Assembly: GCF_000426605.1 (NCBI RefSeq)
Contig: NZ_KE384545.1
Span: 84,520-148,519, forward strand
DNA: 64,000 nt
From: Propionibacterium acidifaciens DSM 21887
Lineage (GTDB): Bacteria > Actinomycetota > Actinomycetes > Propionibacteriales > Propionibacteriaceae
Reading direction: 5' to 3'
Both the position numbers and the translations under genes were made by a program. Shown one piece after another: positions 26,936 to 38,029 of the stretch (position 1 is its first letter; each line of letters begins with the position of its first letter). Under the pieces are notes generated by a model, which ran no database searches, was not told the origin of the DNA, and worked only from the letters and a program-made list of their open reading frames with translations.

Positions 26936-27072
26936 GGCCGCCGGCGACGGCACGGCAGGAACCGACAGGAGGGGTCATCCGCTCTCCGACCAGGCCGAGA
27001 CCAGCGCCGTCGAGGAGGGAGAGGCCGGGCCCGGGGGCACGGGCCGTCGGCGTCCGTGCTAGACCGGAGGGC

Positions 27073-27432
27073 ATGGAGATCGTCATCAAGCGCGCATACG
27101 AGCAGGCATCGGACGAGGACGGCTACCGGGTGCTCGTCGACCGGCTGTGGCCGCGGGGCGTCTCGAAGGCCCGCGCCGCGCTGGACGAGTGGTGCAAGGA
27201 CGTGGCCCCCAGCCCCGAGCTGCGGGTCTGGTTCGGGCACCGGCCCGAGCGCTTCGAGGAGTTCGCCGCCCGCTACGCGAAGGAGCTGGACGCCTCCGGG
27301 GCCCCGGCCGCGCTCTTGGAGCGCGCGGCGGCCTCCGGCAAGGGGCGGCTCACCCTCGTCTACGCGGCGAAGGACGCCGGCAACGATCACGTCACGGTCC
27401 TCGCGGACCGCCTGAGCCGACTGCCGGCCTGA
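27073..27432 (+). CDS. DUF488-family protein
   Basis: A 119-residue protein of the DUF488 family. The hallmarks are at the front: IVIKRAYEQASDEDGYRVLVDRLWPRGVSK, followed by LDEWCKDVAPSPELRVWFGH and, near the end, LTLVYAAKDAGNDHV. Function is not established for the family. It stands alone between the betaine operon and leuA (convergent, 24 bases away). GGAGG sits two bases before the ATG and CTAGAC further upstream could serve as a -10. Confidence 0.88.
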   Translation: MEIVIKRAYEQASDEDGYRVLVDRLWPRGVSKARAALDEWCKDVAPSPELRVWFGHRPERFEEFAARYAKELDASGAPAALLERAAASGKGRLTLVYAAKDAGNDHVTVLADRLSRLPA

Positions 27433-27456
27433 GCCGGCGGTCGGCCCGGACCCGGC

Positions 27457-29283
<1,827 letters not shown>

Positions 29284-29352
29284 CTACTCGGAACGGATCT
29301 CACTGCGGCACAGAAGTAGCAGCCCCCTCAGGGCGGCACTGTCCACAGCCAC
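29284..29352 (-). CDS. leuL: leuA leader peptide
   Basis: A 22-codon open frame starting GTG at 29352 (or 29346) and ending TAG at 29284 reads V-A-V-D-S-A-A-L-R-G-L-L-L-L-C-R-S-E-I-R-S-E. Four consecutive Leu codons are CTG-CTA-CTT-CTG; CTA and CTT are rare in this genome, which makes ribosome stalling on low leucyl-tRNA plausible. A TAGCAT -10 ends six bases before the first GTG, so the transcript is leaderless. Leucine-rich leaders in front of leuA are known from other actinobacteria. This is too short for standard gene finding. Confidence 0.78.
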   Translation of the reverse strand: MAVDSAALRGLLLLCRSEIRSE

Positions 29353-29358
29353 GGACCC

Positions 29359-29364
29359 ATGCTA
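29359..29364 (-). promoter_or_regulatory. -10 element of the leuL-leuA transcript
   Basis: TAGCAT on the minus strand, six bases before the leader-peptide GTG. The -35 region is weak. Confidence 0.55.
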
Positions 29365-29451
29365 GCTCACAGCCCCGGCACGACGCGACAGCATGTCCTG
29401 ACGCCCCGGACACCCCTCCGGGCCCATTGCGTCGAGGGGTTTGATGGGGGC

Positions 29452-30945
29452 ATGAGACTCCGCAATGCCAGGATGGTCGACCTCGCGACGGGCGTGTCGG
29501 ACCGACCCCGCGACATTGTGATCAGCGGCTCGCGCATCTACCGCTCCGACGTGTCGACGACGGGCGCCGGCGACGACGGCGCCGAGATCGACCTGCAGGG
29601 CCGCTGGGTCATGCCCGGGCTGTGGGACGCGCACGTGCACTTCGACCTGTGGGCCATGGCCTGCCGTCGCCCCGATGCGGGCCGGGCCGACAGCGCGGCC
29701 GAGCTGTGCGCAGGCCTGCGACGCATCGTCGAGGCCGGCTCGGACGAGGATCCCGTCATCGCGATGGGCGCCCAGCACTGGGCCTGGGCCGACGACCTGG
29801 ACGGCAGGATGCTCGACGCGATCAGCGGGACCCGGCCCCTCGTCGTCGTGGCGGCGAACCTCCACACCGCCTGGGCGAACCGGGCCGCCCGGCGCCACTG
29901 GGGCATGGACCGCGAGGATCTCGCCGACGGCGTCCTGCGCGAGAAGGACGCCTTCCGGCTCGAGGACCGGTTCAGCGTCGTGGACGAGGCCCTGCTCGAC
30001 GACTGGGTCGCCAGGGCGCAGGAGCAGGCGGCCTCCCGCGGCATCGTGGGCATCGTCGACATGCAGCACGGGCCCGAGCGCATCCGCACGTGGCGGCGCC
30101 GCGCCGCCCGGACCGACCAGCTCCTGCGCGTCGTCATCGCCTGCTGGGCCGACAGCATCGACGAGGCCATCGGGGCGGGGATGCGCACCGGCCACCCCAT
30201 CGACGAGGCCGGATGGCTGCGCGGCGGGCCGCTCAAGATCATCACCGACGGCTCCTTCACCGCCCAGACCGCCTGGTGCACGCACCCGTACGGGGATCCG
30301 GACAGCGGCCTGGACCCGCACGGCTCGCCGAGCATCAGCCGGGAGAAGCTCGCCACCCTCATGAGCCGCGGCGAGCTGAACGGCCTGCAGCTCGCGGTCC
30401 ACGCCATCGGGGACCGGGCGATCGCCATGACGCTCGACTGCTTCGCCGAGACGGGGGCCTCGGGCAGCATCGAACACGCCATGGTGCCGAGCGCAGCGGA
30501 CATCGCCCGCATGGCCGAGCTCGGCCTCCACGCGAGCGTGCAGCCGGTGCACATGCTCGCGGACCGGGAGCTCATCGAGGACAGCTGGCCGACCGGGGCC
30601 GGACGCTCCTTCCCGCTGCGCTCGATGCTCGAGGCGGGCGTACCCCTCGCCTTCGGCACCGACGCCCCGGTCACGCCGATCGATCCGTGGCTGGCGATCC
30701 GGACCGCGGTGCTGCGCGCCGCCCCGGGGCAGGAGCCGTGGAACGCCTCCGAGTCGCTGAGCATCGCCCAGGCCCTGCGCTCCTCGACCGGGCGCATCGC
30801 CGCGCTCGTGCCCGGCGGCCACGCCGATCTCATCGCCCTCGACGAGAACCCGCTCGAGACCGATCCCGAGCACCTCGCCGAGACGCGGGTCCACCTCACG
30901 ATGGCCAACGGCGAGCTCACCTGGTGGGCGGACGCCGCCGACTGA
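29452..30945 (+). CDS. YtcJ-like amidohydrolase (amidohydrolase family 3)
   Basis: A 497-residue metal-dependent hydrolase of the amidohydrolase superfamily. VMPGLWDAHVHFDLWAMA (residues 52-69) provides the H-x-H metal ligands, LKIITDGSFTAQTAW the bridging region, LAVHAIGDRAI and SIEHAMVPS further His ligands, and LAFGTDAPVTPIDPWLAI the catalytic Asp. The architecture matches YtcJ/N-acyl-amino-acid hydrolase-like enzymes; substrate unknown. A TTTGAT hexamer ends six bases before the ATG, suggesting a leaderless start, although the intervening GGGGG could act as a ribosome site. It is divergent from leuA and followed by a very strong hairpin. Confidence 0.88.
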   Translation: MRLRNARMVDLATGVSDRPRDIVISGSRIYRSDVSTTGAGDDGAEIDLQGRWVMPGLWDAHVHFDLWAMACRRPDAGRADSAAELCAGLRRIVEAGSDEDPVIAMGAQHWAWADDLDGRMLDAISGTRPLVVVAANLHTAWANRAARRHWGMDREDLADGVLREKDAFRLEDRFSVVDEALLDDWVARAQEQAASRGIVGIVDMQHGPERIRTWRRRAARTDQLLRVVIACWADSIDEAIGAGMRTGHPIDEAGWLRGGPLKIITDGSFTAQTAWCTHPYGDPDSGLDPHGSPSISREKLATLMSRGELNGLQLAVHAIGDRAIAMTLDCFAETGASGSIEHAMVPSAADIARMAELGLHASVQPVHMLADRELIEDSWPTGAGRSFPLRSMLEAGVPLAFGTDAPVTPIDPWLAIRTAVLRAAPGQEPWNASESLSIAQALRSSTGRIAALVPGGHADLIALDENPLETDPEHLAETRVHLTMANGELTWWADAAD

Positions 30946-30960
30946 ACGCGCCCGGGGCCG

Positions 30961-31010
30961 GGATGCGCGGGGAGGGACCGGCCCATGGGCCGGTCCCTCC
31001 CCGCGCATCC
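30961..31010. terminator. 50-bp perfect palindrome, bidirectional terminator candidate
   Basis: The 25-base arm from 30961 (GGATGCGCGGGGAGG to GACCGGCCCA) is followed directly by its exact reverse complement to 31010. It begins 16 bases after the amidohydrolase stop. The RNA hairpin would have at least 23 bp and be among the most stable in the window. The position between a plus-strand gene and a minus-strand gene suits termination from the left. Confidence 0.75.
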
Positions 31011-31160
31011 GCCTCGTCCTGCGCCCACCGGCTCCCGCACGCACCGGGCGCCGAGCCGCTCCGCACCGGACGGTCGGCGCAGGGCCCTCGGGCCGGCGTC
31101 GGGGCGCCGACCCCGGACCATCGGACGCCGGCGGTCCCGACGCGGGGTCCGCGGCGGAAC

Positions 31161-31373
31161 TCAGGCGTCCTCGCCGTCCCCCGTCCCGGGGCGGCCGAGG
31201 TAGGCCATGGCACCGACGATGCCGCCGAGGACGAGTGTGCAGACGAACAGCCTGCGCACGCAGCGGCCGAGGAACGAGCCCTTCCTCCTGGTCTGGGCCT
31301 CCTCGGCCCGGGCAGCGGCCTTGGCGGCCCTCTTCTCCGCCTTCTTCGCGGCACGTTTCTTGCAGATCGCCAT
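31161..31373 (-). CDS. Small Lys/Ala-rich single-pass membrane protein
   Basis: A 70-residue protein not assigned to a family. The first ~33 residues are strongly basic and Ala-rich (K-K-R-A-A-K-K-A-E-K-R-A-A-K), probably helical. Residues 41-60 (RLFVCTLVLGGIVGAMAYLG) form one membrane segment, followed by a short acidic tail. The charge pattern predicts a cytoplasmic N terminus. The start is well supported: AGGAGG lies five bases before the ATG. It stands 79 bases downstream of the next minus-strand gene and may share its transcript. Function unknown. Confidence 0.72.
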   Translation of the reverse strand: MAICKKRAAKKAEKRAAKAAARAEEAQTRRKGSFLGRCVRRLFVCTLVLGGIVGAMAYLGRPGTGDGEDA

Positions 31374-31452
31374 GATTGCCTCCTAGTGCGTTGTGCGGTT
31401 CCATCGTCTCACGGCCGCGGCCCTCGTCCGGTCATGGCACCGCGGGAACGGC

Positions 31453-32058
31453 TCATCGCCTGTTCGCGTCCTTCATGAAGTCGATGACACGGTACCGGAT
31501 GGCCGGCGCGATGTCGGACAGCAGGTCGTCCTCATCGGCGGCGAGCACCGCGGTGAGGGCGCCCTGCTCGCTGGAGACGATCCGCTCGGAGGCGACCGTG
31601 TAGCGCCGGCGGAGCGCCCCGTCGAGGGTCCAGGTGATGGTCCCGGGCCCGGTCCAGGTGAAGACCGCCCGGTGCCGCCCCCCGGTGATCTCGTCGATCA
31701 TCGTGCACGCGATCGGGGCGTGCTCGGGCTTGTCGGCGAGGTAGGTGGCGATGGCGTACTCGGTCCGGCCGGGCACGCAGGGATCGGGCATGTCGGGGGT
31801 GCGCTCCAGGTCGTGGAGCCGATCGTCGACCCTGGTCAGGGCGTGCGTCCAGGTGAAGGGGTTGGCGTTCTTGCACTCGATGCGCGAGCTCACCTCGACC
31901 AGGTCCCCGTCGACGGGCCGCACCGAGAAGCTCAGGACGTTGGTCGCGCCGAGGTCGTGCACGATCGCGCCCACCTTGTCGCCCTGCGCGTTGACGAGGC
32001 CCTCGAAGATGAGCCGCGTGCCGAATGCGGCACGGCGTTCGCGTCCGATGAGTGCCAT
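31453..32058 (-). CDS. Conserved-looking hypothetical protein
   Basis: A 201-residue soluble protein that is not recognised. It begins MALIGRERRAAFGTRLIFEG, has a central alternating beta pattern (NVLSFSVRPVDGDLVEVSSR, AVFTWTGPGTITWTLDGAL) and ends with a helical segment DLLSDIAPAIRYRVIDFMKD. There is no signal peptide or membrane segment. GAGGGG lies seven bases before the ATG, and codon use is like the neighbouring era gene, 11 bases upstream of it, so it is a real gene at the end of the phoH-ybeY-hemolysin-era operon. Two Cys and several Trp do not suggest a motif. Confidence 0.7.
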   Translation of the reverse strand: MALIGRERRAAFGTRLIFEGLVNAQGDKVGAIVHDLGATNVLSFSVRPVDGDLVEVSSRIECKNANPFTWTHALTRVDDRLHDLERTPDMPDPCVPGRTEYAIATYLADKPEHAPIACTMIDEITGGRHRAVFTWTGPGTITWTLDGALRRRYTVASERIVSSEQGALTAVLAADEDDLLSDIAPAIRYRVIDFMKDANRR

Positions 32059-32069
32059 GACGGTCCCCC

Positions 32070-33011
32070 TCAGAATCCCAGTCGGTTCAGCTGCTTGGCG
32101 TCGCGCTGCCAGTCCTTGACCACCTTGACCCTGAGGTCGAGGCGCACGGGGGTGCCGAGCAGCGACGAGATCTGGCGCCGCGCGCGGGTGCCGATCCGTT
32201 TGACGCGCTCGCCGCCCCTGCCGACCATGATGCCCTTCTGCGAGTCCCGCTCGACGACGAGGTCGGCATGGATGTCGAGCAGCGGACGGCGCCCGTCGCG
32301 GTCCTCGCGCAGACCCATCTCGACGACGGACACGGTGATCGAGTGCGGCAGCTCGTCGCGCACCTCCTCGAGGGCGGCCTCGCGGATGAGCTCGGCGGCC
32401 AGGGTCTCGTCGGGCTCGTCGGTGATCTCGCCGTCGGGGTAGAACGCCGGCCCGGGCTCCATGAGGCCGAGCAGCACGTCGGCGACCTCGTCGACCTGGT
32501 CCCCCACGAGCGCCGAGCACGGCACGACCTGCTCGAGGGCGAGGCCGCACTCGTCCTCGAGGGCGCCGATGCCGGCCAGGTGCCGGGCCAGGCGCGGCGG
32601 GTTCACGAGGTCGGTCTTCGTGGCGACGGCCACGACCGACGGGCCACCCCGCAGCCGGGCCAGCTGGCCCGCCAGGTATCTGTCGCCGGGGCCGATCCGC
32701 TCGTCGCTGGGCAGCACGAGAGCGACGACGTCGACCTCGGCCCAGGTGTCGCGGACGAGGTCGTTGAGCCGGTTCTGGAGCAGCGAGCGGGGTCTGCTCA
32801 CGCCGGGCGTGTCGATGACGACGAGCTGGCCCTCGGCGCGGTGGACGATGCCGCGCACCGTGTGGCGAGTGGTCTGCGGCTTCGGGCTGGTGATGGCGAT
32901 CTTACGCCTGACGAGGGCGTTCATCAGCGTCGACTTGCCCGCGTTGGGGCGGCCGACGAAGCAGACGAAGCCGCTGCGGAATCCCTCGGGGGCACTCGCG
33001 GGCTCACTCAT
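32070..33011 (-). CDS. era: GTPase Era
   Basis: A 313-residue GTPase needed for 16S rRNA maturation and 30S assembly. The G domain holds VGRPNAGKST (residues 19-28), the switch DTPGVSRPR, and the specificity motif TKTD (in place of NKxD). The C-terminal KH domain contains LVVERDSQKGIMVGRGGERV, with the KH G-x-x-G as GRGGERVKRIG. ATG 33011 overlaps the end of the hemolysin-family gene by 8 bases. Order phoH-ybeY-hemolysin-era is the standard actinobacterial arrangement. Confidence 0.97.
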   Translation of the reverse strand: MSEPASAPEGFRSGFVCFVGRPNAGKSTLMNALVRRKIAITSPKPQTTRHTVRGIVHRAEGQLVVIDTPGVSRPRSLLQNRLNDLVRDTWAEVDVVALVLPSDERIGPGDRYLAGQLARLRGGPSVVAVATKTDLVNPPRLARHLAGIGALEDECGLALEQVVPCSALVGDQVDEVADVLLGLMEPGPAFYPDGEITDEPDETLAAELIREAALEEVRDELPHSITVSVVEMGLREDRDGRRPLLDIHADLVVERDSQKGIMVGRGGERVKRIGTRARRQISSLLGTPVRLDLRVKVVKDWQRDAKQLNRLGF

Positions 33012-34305
33012 CGGCGTCCTCCTGCTCGTCGGCCGTCGGCTCCGGAGGCCGGGAGACGACGATGGTGTCGATCTGGTGGCGCCGGCCGGTGGCCCGTTCG
33101 GCGGTGAACTCGACGCCCTGCCACGCGACGTGCGCCCCGGGGATGGGGACGCGGTTGAGCAGCTTGGCCATGAGTCCTCCGGCGGTCTCGACGTCCTCGT
33201 CGGCGAGCTCGAGGTCGAACAGGTCGCCGACCTCGTCGAGGGGCATGCGGGCCGAGACGCGCCAGCGGTCGGGACCGAGCTCCTCGGCCATGTCGGGCTC
33301 GGCGTCGTACTCATCGGTGATCTCGCCGACGATCTCCTCGACGAGGTCCTCGATGGTGGCCAGGCCGGCCGAGCCGCCGAACTCGTCGACGACGACGACC
33401 ATGTGGTTGCGGCTGGCCTGCATCTCGGCGAGCAGCTCGTCCACCGGCTTGGAGTCCGGGCAGAAGGCGACCGGACGCATGTGCTGGTCGACGGTCTCGG
33501 CGCGCTCGGCGTCGGGGTTGTCGAAGACCCGCTGGGTGAGGTCCTTGATGTACATGACGCCGCGCACGTCGTCGAGGTTCTCGCCGATGACGGGGATGCG
33601 GCTGAAGCCCGAGCGCAGGGCCAGGCTCATGCCCTGGCGCAGCGTCCGGCCCGACTCGATGAAGACGACGTCGGTGCGGGGCACCATGACCTCGCGCACG
33701 AGCGTGTCGCCCAGCTCGAAGACCGAGTGGATCATCTCGCGCTCGCCGTGCTCGATGGCGTCGTTCTGCTCGGCGATGTCGACGAGCCGGCGCAGCTCCT
33801 CCTCGGAGGCGAAGGGCCCGTCGGCGTAGCCGCGGCCCGGTGTGACCGCATTGCCGACGAGGATGAGCGCGCTGGTCAGCCAGCCGAGCAGCGCGGTGCA
33901 CAGGCGCAGCGGGGCGGCGGCGCGCACGGCGACGGTCTCGGCGCGCTGGCGGCCGAGGGTGCGCGGCATGACGCCCCAGAGGATGAAGGCGACAACGGTG
34001 AGGATGAGCACGGGCACGACGAGACGCGCCCCGGTGCCCTTCAGGTGCTCGGAGAGCACGTGGAGGACGGCGCAGGCGGTGACCATCTCGCACCCGATGC
34101 GCAGGAGCATCGCCGTGTTGATGGTCGGGGCCGGATCGGCCTCGATCTCGGCGACGCGCGCGGCGCCGGCGATGCCGTCGTCGACCATGTGCCGGGCCCG
34201 CGAGGGCGTGATGACCTGCAGCGCCGTCTCGCCGGCCGCGAGCAGGCTGGCGAGGACCGTCGCGAGGAGCGCGACGGCCAGCGCGATCCACTGGCCGGAG
34301 GTCAT
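33004..34305 (-). CDS. Hemolysin/CorC-family membrane protein with CBS domains
   Basis: A 433-residue protein. An N-terminal DUF21/CNNM membrane domain (segments near residues 5-23, 70-88, 95-115 and 135-155) is followed by a CBS pair (EVMVPRTDVVFIESGRTLRQ to MYIKDL, and HMRPVAFCPDSKPVDELLAE to VVVDEFGGSAGLATIEDLVE) and a CorC_HlyC transporter-associated domain. The family acts in Mg2+/Co2+ efflux or homeostasis. It overlaps ybeY by four bases (ATGA) and era by eight, so all are coupled. Confidence 0.93.
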   Translation of the reverse strand: MTSGQWIALAVALLATVLASLLAAGETALQVITPSRARHMVDDGIAGAARVAEIEADPAPTINTAMLLRIGCEMVTACAVLHVLSEHLKGTGARLVVPVLILTVVAFILWGVMPRTLGRQRAETVAVRAAAPLRLCTALLGWLTSALILVGNAVTPGRGYADGPFASEEELRRLVDIAEQNDAIEHGEREMIHSVFELGDTLVREVMVPRTDVVFIESGRTLRQGMSLALRSGFSRIPVIGENLDDVRGVMYIKDLTQRVFDNPDAERAETVDQHMRPVAFCPDSKPVDELLAEMQASRNHMVVVVDEFGGSAGLATIEDLVEEIVGEITDEYDAEPDMAEELGPDRWRVSARMPLDEVGDLFDLELADEDVETAGGLMAKLLNRVPIPGAHVAWQGVEFTAERATGRRHQIDTIVVSRPPEPTADEQEDADE

Positions 34306-34747
34306 CCGGCCTCCCGCCAGCCGGCGATGACGCGGTCGTTGAGGTCGAACATGACGGCCTTCTCCTCGGGCTCGGCGTGGTCGTGGCCGAGCAGGTGGAG
34401 CAGCCCGTGGACGAGCAGGTACTCCATCTCCTCCTGGTTGGTGCGGCCGTTGCCCCCCGCCTGGGCGTCCGTGAAGGACGGGCAGATGACGATGTCGCCG
34501 AGCAGGCCCTGCGGGGGCTCCTCCTCGTCGTCGGGGACGCGCAGCTCGTCCATGGGGAAGCTCATGACGTCGGTCGGGCCCTCCAGGTCCATGAACCGGC
34601 GGTGGTAGGCGGCCATGGTGTCCTCGTCGACGAGCAGGATCGACAGCTCGGCTTGCGGGTGGATGCGCAGCGCCCCGAGGGCGTAGCGCGCCAGCCGGAC
34701 GAGCGCCTGGGTGTCGACCTGCTCGCCGGACTCGTTGTTGATGTCGA

Positions 34748-34751
<4 letters not shown>
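34302..34751 (-). CDS. ybeY: Endoribonuclease YbeY
   Basis: A 149-residue single-strand-specific metallo-endoribonuclease that acts in 16S rRNA 3' maturation and ribosome quality control. The zinc site is H115-G-L-L-H119-L-L-G-H-D-H125, the family H-x3-H-x5-H motif, preceded by GLLGDIVICPSFTDAQA. GTG 34751 overlaps the phoH stop (GTGA). Length is normal for actinobacterial YbeY. Confidence 0.96.
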
Positions 34752-35800
<1,049 letters not shown>

Positions 35801-35909
35801 AAGAGAACGATCTCCCCCGAAGGGGCGGTGCCGGCCCCCATGCTACGCGGCGACCGCCCCCGGCGGACGTCCGCCGCACCCGGGCGACGCCGGACGCGGC
35901 GGGCGCGGG

Positions 35910-37340
35910 TCAGCCCTGCGCCACGACGACGACCGTGCCGTCGCGGCCCACGGTGTCGAGGTCGAGGTCCTTGGTCTCCCTCATGGTGACGAGCGAGGCC
36001 AGGGTGCACAGGGCCATGGCGATGAGGTAGAGACCGACGGCGCCCGGGCCGAAGCGGCCGGCGAGCCAGGCGGCGATGAACGGGGCCACCGAGGCGCCCA
36101 GGATCGAGGCCACGTTGTAGCTGATGGCCGAGCCGGTGTAGCGCACATTGGTCGGGAACAGCTCGGGCAGCAGGGCCGACTGGATGCCGAAGGTCAGGCC
36201 CATGAGGGCCATGCCGATGAGCATGAAGACGGTCATGCGGACGAGGTTGGCGTCGGAGCCGGTGCCGATCCTCTCGGGGCTCAGGAAGAAGCCGAAGCTG
36301 GCCCCGAAGAGCACGATGGCGGCGGTGACGATCGTGAGGAAGCGCTTGCGCCCCCAGCGGTCGCCGAGGATGCCCGAGATCGGGATGGTCACGGCGAACG
36401 CGCAGATCGTGATGAGCTGGACGACGAGGAAGTCGTGGTAGCCGATGCCGAGGAGGCCGGAGCCGACCTTGCCGATCGAGTAGGACAGGATCCACGTCGT
36501 CATGAGGTAGAAGAGCGTGTAGGTGGCGACCATGAGGAAGGTGCCGCGCACCAGTGGGCCCCAGGAGGTCCGGAAGACCTCGACGACCGGGGCCTTCACC
36601 ACGTCGCCCCGCTGCTGGGCCCGCCGGAAACTCGGGGTCTCGTCCAGCGTGAAGCGCACCCACAGGCCGAGGACGACGATGACGGCCGAGAAGAGGAAGG
36701 GCAGGCGCCATCCCCAGGCGAGGAAGACGTGGTTGCTCGGGGCCGTCGTCGAGTCGTAGTCCATCGCCACGGTGAGCAGGAGGAAGAAGCCGTTGGCCAG
36801 CAGGAAGCCGATCGGGGCGCCCAGCTGGGGCCACATCGAGTCGAAGCCGCGCTTGCCGGGGCGGGAGTTCTCACCGGCCAGCAGCGAGGCGCCCGACCAC
36901 TCGCCGCCGAGGCCCAGACCCTGGCAGAAGCGCATGAGGGCGAGGAATGCGGGGGCGGCGATGCCGACCGCCTCGTAGGTGGGCAGCAGGCCGATGAGGA
37001 CGGTGGCGATGCCCATGGTCAGCAGCGAGGCGACGAGGGTGGCCTTGCGCCCGGCGCGGTCGCCGAAGTGGCCGAAGAGCACGGAGCCGACGGGACGCGC
37101 GACGAAGGCGACGCCGAAGGTGGCCAGCGAGGCCAGCAACGCGCCGGTGTCGGTCGCCGTCCTGAAGAACAGGAGCGGGAAGACCGAGATGGCCGCCGTC
37201 GCGTACGCGTAGAAGTCGTAGAACTCGATGGTCGTGCCGACCAACGAGGAGACGATGATGCGCCATGCGGAACTGCCGCCGGCAGGGGCTCCCCGGTCGG
37301 CGGTCATGGCGTCATTCGTGAGATCGGTTGCTGTTGACAC
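35910..37340 (-). CDS. MHS-family (metabolite:H+ symporter) major facilitator
   Basis: A 476-residue MFS transporter with 12 membrane segments. TTIEFYDFYAYATAA in TM1, GHFGDRAGRKATLV (the MFS loop 2-3 motif) and ALMRFCQGLGLGGEWSGASL after TM4 are characteristic of the ProP/KgtP/ShiA-like MHS family, which carry organic acids, amino-acid derivatives or betaines. ISGILGDRWGRKRFLTI repeats the motif in the second half. Substrate unknown. GTG 37340 has GGAGG close upstream. The promoter contains an inverted repeat between -35 and -10, so it is probably repressor controlled. Confidence 0.92.
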   Translation of the reverse strand: MSTATDLTNDAMTADRGAPAGGSSAWRIIVSSLVGTTIEFYDFYAYATAAISVFPLLFFRTATDTGALLASLATFGVAFVARPVGSVLFGHFGDRAGRKATLVASLLTMGIATVLIGLLPTYEAVGIAAPAFLALMRFCQGLGLGGEWSGASLLAGENSRPGKRGFDSMWPQLGAPIGFLLANGFFLLLTVAMDYDSTTAPSNHVFLAWGWRLPFLFSAVIVVLGLWVRFTLDETPSFRRAQQRGDVVKAPVVEVFRTSWGPLVRGTFLMVATYTLFYLMTTWILSYSIGKVGSGLLGIGYHDFLVVQLITICAFAVTIPISGILGDRWGRKRFLTIVTAAIVLFGASFGFFLSPERIGTGSDANLVRMTVFMLIGMALMGLTFGIQSALLPELFPTNVRYTGSAISYNVASILGASVAPFIAAWLAGRFGPGAVGLYLIAMALCTLASLVTMRETKDLDLDTVGRDGTVVVVAQG

Positions 37341-37351
37341 GTCCTCCAGGA

Positions 37352-37380
37352 TAAGTATGTCTCACGAAACGAGACAGTTA
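37352..37380 (-). promoter_or_regulatory. MFS-gene promoter with inverted-repeat operator
   Basis: On the minus strand TAACTG (37380-37375) and TACTTA (37357-37352) are 17 bases apart. The spacer holds TGTCTC-N7-GAGACA (37358-37376), and a second nested repeat ACGAAA/TTTCGT spans 37364-37385. A repressor bound here would block RNA polymerase. No regulator gene is adjacent. Confidence 0.5.
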
Positions 37381-37454
37381 TTTCGTCATTCGAGACGCAT
37401 GCCGTGAGCGAACCACGCCCGGGCGGGGCGGACGGCGGACCGGGGGCGCGGGGC

Positions 37455-37946
37455 TCAGCCGTGGGCGGGGCGGGACCCCGCCGGCTCGTCGTCCTCGTCG
37501 CCGCGGCGGGCGAGGTCGTCCTCGTCGATGATGTGCATCGCGGCCTCCTCGGCGCTGGCGGCGCCCCCGGAGATGCCCACGTCGGAGGCGACCGCCTGGG
37601 ACTCCGTGTCCGGGCCGTCGACACCGCCGCCCGCGGCCACGAGCCGTCCGGCCCGTGTCGAACCGACCTGGCGCTTCTCGCCGCCGGGGTTCCAGTCGGG
37701 GCCGGGCTCGCCGCTGGGCTCGGGCTCCTCCTGGGCGGCCCGCTGGTCGATGGTCTCCCCCTGCGCCATCTCCGCCGGGGTGTTCCCGAAGCGCTGGGCC
37801 GCGGACCAGTGGTCGGGGGCGACGAAGCCCTCGTCCAGGGGATCGGCGACCCCCCGGTCGATGAGCGAATCGGCCTGGGACAGCTGGGCCAGATCGCTGT
37901 TCTCCGCGCTCTCGCCGACGGGCAGCTCCTCGTTGATCTCACTCAT
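37455..37946 (-). CDS. DUF5709-family hypothetical protein
   Basis: A 163-residue acidic, probably disordered protein. The core pattern is typical of the actinobacterial DUF5709 family: a D-S-L-I-D-R-G-V-A-D-P-L-D-E-G-F repeat, VAPDHWSAAQRFGNTPAEMA, then E-T-I-D-Q-R-A-A-Q-E-E-P-E and near the end ASAEEAAMHIIDEDD. No catalytic motif is visible. ATG 37946 has AGGA seven bases upstream. Function unknown. Confidence 0.8.
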   Translation of the reverse strand: MSEINEELPVGESAENSDLAQLSQADSLIDRGVADPLDEGFVAPDHWSAAQRFGNTPAEMAQGETIDQRAAQEEPEPSGEPGPDWNPGGEKRQVGSTRAGRLVAAGGGVDGPDTESQAVASDVGISGGAASAEEAAMHIIDEDDLARRGDEDDEPAGSRPAHG

Positions 37947-38029
37947 GTCTCGATCCTGCCATGACAGGGCCGCCGATGGCGGCATTGCCGACGATGATCC
38001 CGAACGGATTCGCCCCGCCCGACGGGACG

